This document shows positions 56,953 to 64,000 of a stretch of 64,000 nt of DNA, piece after piece. This stretch comes from Mya arenaria. Taxonomy: Eukaryota; Mollusca; Bivalvia; Myida; Myidae. A model generated the notes under the pieces. It worked only from the letters and a program-made list of their open reading frames with translations, was not told the origin of the DNA and searched no databases. The number at the start of each line of letters is the position of its first letter. Within the stretch, counting starts at the first letter, position 1. Both the position numbers and the translations under genes were made by a program. The stretch spans positions 31,715,256 through 31,779,255 of the forward strand of contig NC_069135.1 in assembly GCF_026914265.1 (NCBI RefSeq), in the 5' to 3' direction.

Positions 56953-59624
56953 ATAACATATCTTGTAAAAAAAAAAAATCCCCTCACATTTCCAAGATAG
57001 CATGCATCGGATCTCCTCTACCCCCATGACCTGCATATCAACTATGTGATATTTATGAACAACGGAATTCTTGATATAATTAATATTTGACAAATAGAAC
57101 AGGTCATACTCTGCAGTTTGAATGCGTACATAAGTCACCACAAATGATATAGGGAAAAAAAGCTCATAATTATCTTTAACCCTCGACACGCCCCTGGGTT
57201 TTATCCCTTTCGGTTTATTTGTGGTATAATATTAAATGAGTTATTGTTTGAAAGTATTCAAGCTTACTAGCAATTCCTGCGTTAAGCAAAGTTTTTTAGT
57301 ACCAGTATGACCCCAGCAGGCAATTCAAATAAAAAGCATATGAATTGTGTACAGATAATAGCGATATTTGGGCGCCTTTTTAGCCACGTAGCCATTAATT
57401 GAAAACCCCATTTTCAAACGCTTATGATATGCTTTATTTTATTTTTTTGATCTTTATAGTCAGATGAGTAACTAAAATTGATATTTATTTCAAATCTTAT
57501 GAAATGTGGTATAATTGTGCCACTTGCTATCTTTATAATGTTACATTAGTTGAGCTCTTCATTGTCATTAAGAATAAAAATTCATCAAACTCTGAAAAAG
57601 CCAACAATTGACCGCTTGCGTTATATAAAAGTATTATTGTTTGTCGGAATGAATTACATCGCGTGTGTATATTATATTCAATAAAATACAATTTAACTAA
57701 CATGCGTTTAATAAAATGTAGGTTTTAACGGAAACATTCAAAAACGTTACCAATGTACGTTTGCAATGACACCCGGACCCCTGTCTATATCATGAATATA
57801 TACTTATGTATAAAGATAGTTCTTTTGCTTTTATATACAAAATGATGCCGTGGACGCCTCGAGGCTTACTGGACTTGAAGCGGAAGTCCTCGGCCCGAGG
57901 AGTTCAGATTGACGGAATAAATGATGATAAAAATAATTTTAAAATAAATTGCCTTAAAACCCTCTCCGCATTGACCTTTATTTAGTTTTAGTTATCTTGA
58001 TTCTGTCCACAGCCAACTCATTTTACAGATGTAAACATAGTAATTTAAAAGAATAACTTGAATGTAATATTTCTTTTGCAATAAACCCTTTATTTTCAAT
58101 TGTGAAGTCTTCGAGGGGCATAAGTCTATTCCAACAATAGCCCTGTTATTATAATGACCATCATTGTCCTGAAAATTATCATACACAGTATTGCTTTCAT
58201 GTTCAGGATTTAAGTTAGATTTTCTCGCCATTCGCCTTTTTTGCAGATATTGTCGCATGGTATTCTTATAACACAAATGTAAATATTTTCTAGTGTTGAA
58301 TTAAATGCGCATATATATTAAAATATTAATAACTTAAGGGAAGTAATCATGTTTATTATATATGATATTCTTTCATTGATACACTCCCGTGGCACTACTT
58401 GAATAGTGTTTACTTGACTTGAGTAGACATAGAGATTAAGATATGGATGTATACCAGCAAGTTACATATTAACCTTACCGTTTTCACAGAGTGTGTAGTT
58501 AATACACATGAAGGGTGTCACCCCCCCCCCCCCCTCCCCACCTTTGGAATTCGGAATTCAGTTTATTGCTGGAACGGATTCCTCCTATTTAACATGTTCC
58601 AATTTTGTCTGAAATTCGTATATTTATTTAAATCTTGACTTCTGTTTTTATCTTGTATAATATTATGGCCTCATTTATATGGGAAATATAACCAAATCAG
58701 TCATGGGCCACGTGGACTACAGACGATCTTTCTCGTTTTTTTTTTCCAGACATATCTATACTCAATCAAACTGGTATACGTGCATTGTTCAATGCGATGG
58801 TATATTGAATAAAATTCGCTATTAATCCAATCTTGTCATATTTCAGTATTATAATTAATCACCGACCAGCGTTCGTTTCTTGGATTTGGCGCTGGAGATT
58901 GAAGGTCGCCGAAGAATTTGAAACATACCAGTACCCATAACCCACACAAGTATATGTCTAAATGTGCTTTGAACAGTTCAGTCGAAAAAGCGTATTGTCT
59001 TCAGTTTCTTGTACATTTAAGGATTTTTATAATTGCTTTTCTGGTATATATTACAATGTAATTTAATGCAAATGAAAACACACTTTAAACTGGACACATT
59101 TGATACTAATGATATAAATGATTATTGTTTACATGTACTCTGATTTGTTATGAAGATATTCATAAAGGGGTGTTCTTCATGTTATTATACATTTTGGACT
59201 TGATTTAGTATTGCTTTTCTGGTATATATTCATTCAATGCACAAAGAAATTATTTTAAGTGTTCAGTATCACTTTCACACATTGTTTACTATTATTTTTT
59301 TTGCATATTTGGCCTATTTATGCTTATATGTGCATTGTTGTATTTCAAAACCTTTGTGAAAAATAGAAACAGTATTATTTCCTTCATACATAGTCTGATA
59401 CATATTCAGTATGAATGCGTTATTTTTATCATATTTGAAAAAAATGCCATTGTCCAATAAGACACATGCTGTTTTTGTGTTAATATCAACTAAAACATCC
59501 ATTTTCTACTCTTCTTTACTATGTAAATGAAGAAGTTAACATTAGTATTATTAAACAGCTAAAAACAAGGCATGTTATGTTATAAATGCATTTCATCTAG
59601 TAAACAATGTTCACTTTTTATATA

Positions 59625-59702
59625 ACAGTTCAATAATTATGTTCTATTTATGTTTGCAACTTTACAGTTCAATAATTATGTTCTATTTATGTTTGCAACT
59701 TT
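59625..59702 (+). repeat. Perfect two-copy tandem duplication, 39 bp
   Basis: ACAGTTCAATAATTATGTTC then TATTTATGTTTGCAACTTT occurs twice without change at 59625 and 59664, so it is probably recent. Confidence 0.9.
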
Positions 59703-59849
59703 TGGACGAAATGATAATGTTTATTGAAGTACTACACAAATTGTTGAATTGTATTTCATATCACTTCTTCATGATGAATGAGGTAACTTATTCTTCCCTA
59801 CAAGTTGTCATTCCAGCATGGTGACGTTGCCCCCTCCCCCTATATGATT

Positions 59850-60170
59850 AGAACTGCAGTGTACATGAACAATAACTCTATTTCAGCGTATTGCAAGAGT
59901 TATTCCCTTTGTATCTTTTCCTGTCCGGAGCATAACTAGAAAACTACTTTTTGGAATTTCATTAAACATCATTCAATGGTATTTAGCACAACGAGAGGAA
60001 GTGCAGTGCACAATGACTATAGCTGTTTTTAAGCTTATTACATAATTATTGCCCTTTGCCGCTTTTTCTTGACCAGAGCATTACTTTAAAACTACTTTTG
60101 GTATTGAAATAAAACTTCGTATATGGGTATGTGGCAATGACAAAAAGTACAGTGCACAAGCACCCTAATT
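59850..60170. repeat. Dispersed repeat with internal duplication
   Basis: gcagtgtacatgaacaataa, gagcataactagaaaactac and tggaatttcattaaacatc recur about 140-160 bp later as gcagtgcacaatgactat, gagcattactttaaaactac and tggtattgaaataaaacttc. Confidence 0.5.
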
Positions 60171-60686
60171 CTGTCGTGTTCATTAATGTACCCCACCCCT
60201 AATGAAATGTTCAACTTGAAAATCTTCAATTTCAATTCTTTTGCCTATGTTGTCATGCAGAAAACTACAAACATTTTGAGAATTTCATAGATGCGGTTCA
60301 ATACACCATAATATGCTTGTTGGCCTTGACATTCCTTGTTTTTCAACATATAACAAGTGCATAAACTATTAAACGGCGCCCTTTGATGCTTTGCATCAAT
60401 GGTCTTTCTTGTCTTTATTGCCTTGTGCTGTCTGTCAAATCTCTGATCTGGGTATCTTGCTGTGCAGTTCAAGTTTTATCATAGAAATAGAACCCTGAGC
60501 AAATAAACAAATACATGTACACAGGAAATTGGCCCCTACTGTGACACCAGTGCATTTAACAGGGGATGCACAGCAGGGGATCATCATGTAAAACATTCCT
60601 TAAACTAGGCCTTTAAGGGCCTTCAAACACATATTGTCTATGGTAACACGTGCACCAAATTTCATTTAAATATCTTGGACGGATAG

Positions 60687-61021
60687 TTCGGGCCAAGGAG
60701 CGTGAGGTCGTGGGTTCGATCCCGGTCGTCATAGCGAAAGACGTTAAAAGTTGGTACAAGTAGCTCCCTTGCCTGGCGCTCGGCATTTCAAGGGTAGTGC
60801 TTGGTGGTGTACTCATTACTGGTTAAACCGGGAAAGTTGTATCCCGTGTATCGGTGCTTTACACCGAGCACGTTAAAGAACCAAGACGTCTCATGTCACT
60901 TATGGCATTCAAAACACAATTTAAGTCGTGATGGCGTCACGGCGGGGTCAAGCCATAATGCAGCCAATGAGCGCGGGAAGACCTTGATTAACTCGAATAA
61001 ACAAACAAATTCGGGCCAAGG
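60687..61021 (+). mobile_element. tRNA-derived SINE (5' shortened) with 12-bp target duplication
   Basis: TTCGGGCCAAGG occurs at 60687-60698 and 61010-61021 and flanks a 311-bp body. The body begins with the right part of a tRNA-like head, with the B box GGTTCGATCC at 60713-60722 (GTGGGTTCGATCCCGGTCGT), runs through a unique middle (GTTGTATCCCGTGTATCGGT, CACCGAGCACGTTAAAGAAC), and ends AATAAACAAACAAA. The A-box part is missing, as expected of a 5'-truncated retroposed copy. It sits inside an older repeat (catttaaatatcttggacgg). Confidence 0.85.
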
Positions 61022-64000
61022 TTTAAGGGACTCACTGATGTTTTGGCATCAACATTTTAACGCTTTAGTAATGAATGTTGCTCAAAATCAAGGACTTCAA
61101 TAGCAATATTTGAGCATAAATCAACATTTTATGAAGGATTCCATCCGACAGTATCTTAGTTTTAACAGTCCTTATGATTTTCAACACTCCATTTCGTCTT
61201 ACAAAAAAGAGCATTTTACAAAATCATGAGCGAGTTCCTTTAAAGTCTTTCAATGTTAATACTACGCCGACATCACGATTATTACGATACATCGATCTTT
61301 CCCGGAGAACAGACGAGCTTATAACCTTAAATGATATCTAATCGGGTAAAATCAACGGTCTTCCATTTGAATCAATGTCGAGTTTTGTTCTCTATTAAAA
61401 AACAACAACATGTAAAGTAATAACTTTTGGTTAACATTTAACACAGTACTTAAGACCCACAATCCTCAGCCAGTATAAGGGGAAATTCCACCAGATCTTC
61501 GATGGGTTTAAATGGCCGTGTCGGTATGGACAGTCCGATGACGTCGCTAACTCTCATTTATGGCCGCAGATAAAATCAACAACAGCGCCGCGAAGCGTCG
61601 AGCACCAACGCTTTGTCAAGTCAATTCTATTCGAAAAAGCGGTATAACTCGTTAACAATTAGAGTAAGAGTTAGGGGCCTTTAAACCACACTTAACATTG
61701 AGAGTTGGGAAAGGACAATAACATAGTCAACGCTTCTATAGAATTCTAATATATTTCCCTAAAATACCGTTATAACATGTAACAAAGATTGACTGAATAC
61801 AAAAACAAAACATTAATAGAAAATAATTAACACAGACTGAGTTGTAGTTAAATTAAACATGATCTGATAAATTATTATGAAAGAATCACACTTATCACAC
61901 ATTTAATTTTCCAGAAACCTTAAAGTAAAATAAAAAAATATATTGTTTATTGATGTCATGTTTTTTTTTTTTTTTAAAAACAACATGTTTTGTGAAGTCA
62001 AACATGCTGTAGCTTAAACTGAAAATACATAACAAATCAAATTTTGGCAGTTGGTAATTTTTGTTCTTTAACTGAAATCGAAAATTATATTTTAAATGAC
62101 AATTTTTCTTAATCTTTAAAGGTCAGCAGGGAATGTTTGAAATATATTTATCCGTACAATATTAACATATTCTTTTTTCTACACGATAAACCCCTTCATA
62201 ATGAAATTAAAATATGATCAGGTCACGATGCACCAAATGTTTACATATATGTATCTCAGTACCGTAAAACATCAAACTACATGTATCACAAGTCAGCTAT
62301 TTCAAAAGATCTCTCTCACTGTTAACAAATTATCACAAGAAACTTTCTAACCGATTTATGGGTATGGAAAAAGTTCATTAATTTAAAACATACAAAACAT
62401 GATATTATTACTAATTTCATGCTGTATGGGAAATAAGATATGTTCATATCCGATTACATTTCACTCTTCACTAATCATAACCCAAAATGTTATTACCGTA
62501 AATATCCTGTATAAGGTTACAGGTAACAATACGACTTATACAATCCTGTTTCGTTAATTGAAAATCTTTTAGAATTAAATTTCAAAATAGAAATTCTAAC
62601 TAAATTTGAAAGAGAAAAAAAAAACACTATCCAACATAAATCTTATGTCTAAACTGTAATATAATATTATCGTTTCAAATATTAAAACATTGGCCTTTTT
62701 TCGAAAACTTAAACACAAATTAAATCCAATTCAAATTTTGTGGCTATTTCAAGATATGTAAATATATATATATGTATAAAAAGACTGTATCAAATTATTG
62801 CAAACTTCTTGTCTGCAAAGGTATCGTATATAAAGATGATGTGATTAGGTAGTCTTGTTCATAAGTTTTGTCAAAATATATCAGATTAAACACGATATAG
62901 TGATTTCAAATTAATAAAATCAACGTAGCATGTTCAACTAATTTTGTCCATAAAGATAAGTCGTCATATCCACAAAATAAATGCACAAGTTGACATAACT
63001 TTGGTAATATGATATAACTGTCCAAGTTGACATAAAAACGATTGACAAAACCACATCATCACATCATCAGTACTTGAATATACAATATATGCTTCCAAAC
63101 CATTTGTAATACGTTTTTTCAAATGCTGATTTTAATTGCATTTTTGGTCAACTTACATCAACAACATTGAGATCATGGAAGAAAAATATTATCACAGTAT
63201 CGATATTCAGTGTATAGTAAGTGTTTGATATGGAAAATAATATATATATATAATTTATATTACAGAACAAATTGTACATACACATAAAGGCTATACCATG
63301 GGGAAGATTTAAAATAAATGGAAATCACTCTTTTGGCCGATATTTTTTAAACATTAAGGTAAACATATAATTCTATATAAATTAAAGATCTATGCACCCT
63401 TTTTACAAAATATGTTCAGCAATATTTCATTATGTCATTGTAGTTTAGTAAATGTAACAATGTATCTACTGTTAATATTTATTTTAATAATTAGTTTGGG
63501 TAATAATTCCAGAAGGTAAAAAGTGTCATTAAATTAAAGAACGCTATGGTGTTAACCCTAGGAATTATTGTCTAAGAAAAGTATACCATCACATGAATCC
63601 ATTGTAAAAAAAAAAGTAAATGCGAACTGTGAAAAGAAAACTGTCACCAGTTTTAGTAAAAAAATGTTTTGTGAAACGATCTCTAACTAATGTGCAAACA
63701 AATAAATCTTGATTGCAGTCGAACAGTTAGAACTTCTTAAAAATCTTATTTTAATACATAGTAATTATAAAGAAATGTATAGAGATTTTAATATAATAAT
63801 ATTCATTATACACAAAATAATTTCCTTTTCAGTATCCAAATAGCGAAATTACAGCATGCTGTATTTAAAAAAATCTGTATTATGTTACTGCTGTTTTCCA
63901 AACCCGATTCAGCATAGTAGCATCCATTGGGTACTACCCGCTACACACTCAGATGTGAATCTAGGTTTTCTACATTATAACTTACTATTCAATATAAAAA
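61022..64000. other. AT-rich end of window, no convincing gene
   Basis: An end fragment of the TIR element with a tRNA-like core lies at 61196-61245 (CATGAGCGAGTTCCTTTAA). A slightly CpG-richer patch at 61480-61640 carries a 35-codon minus-strand frame (see findings). From 61700 to 63900 the DNA is very AT-rich, without repeats or frames. It could be a long 3' untranslated region of a gene beyond the right edge, but nothing proves it. Confidence 0.3.

Larger units (their letters stand above)
56953..60686. other. Mostly featureless AT-rich sequence
   Basis: No gene recognised. Contains a minus-strand open frame at 57992-58276 (see findings), poly-C at 58520, a 39-bp duplication at 59625, and a dispersed repeat at 59850-60170. 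Confidence 0.35.

Noticed and set aside
63941-63999. End of a coding exon on the minus strand (…NLDSHLSV stop)
   Set aside because: The frame has a stop about a dozen codons upstream and no acceptor was found.

Overview
The window is nuclear DNA of an animal. It is AT-rich, and its genes are split into many short exons with GT/AG introns. Three conserved metazoan genes can be recognised. Low GC, dense small inverted-repeat transposons and many minisatellites make a mollusc, probably a bivalve, my best guess; that assignment is inference and was not tested by any search.

Left part (1-18.4 kb). Two genes are arranged head to head. On the minus strand, 419-11920 holds the first 16 coding exons of a GRAMD4-like protein (acidic N-terminus, coiled coil, membrane segments, start of the GRAM domain); its 3' end lies beyond the left edge. 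On the plus strand, 13138-17411 is a complete seven-exon selenophosphate synthetase of 392 residues. Its codon 35 is an in-frame TGA exactly where SPS2 enzymes carry selenocysteine, so this is very probably a selenoprotein gene. The roughly 1.2 kb between the two start codons should hold both promoters.

Middle part (18.4-28.4 kb). No genes are seen. Four unrelated minisatellites (units of 27, 20, 55/59 and 25 bp) lie within 10 kb, with a GAT/GCT/GGT microsatellite, a GC-rich MITE and a palindromic element between them. The long open frames here are by-products of repeat units without stop codons.

Right part (32.7-64 kb). A plus-strand ELK-type (TCF subfamily) ETS transcription factor occupies 32745-43368, possibly ending at 55059. 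Its ETS exon is unmistakable. Two upstream exons join it in frame and would give an unusual N-terminal extension. The rest is introns and intergenic DNA full of non-autonomous elements. Three sequence-unrelated inverted-repeat families are all flanked by TTAA (piggyBac-like target), and one carries a tRNA-like core. There is also a tRNA-derived SINE with a clean 12-bp target duplication at 60687-61021. No transposase or reverse transcriptase gene was found. The last 3 kb are AT-rich with nothing convincing.

Exon boundaries were read by eye from splice signals, frame continuity and remembered similarity to human proteins. No alignment program was run.
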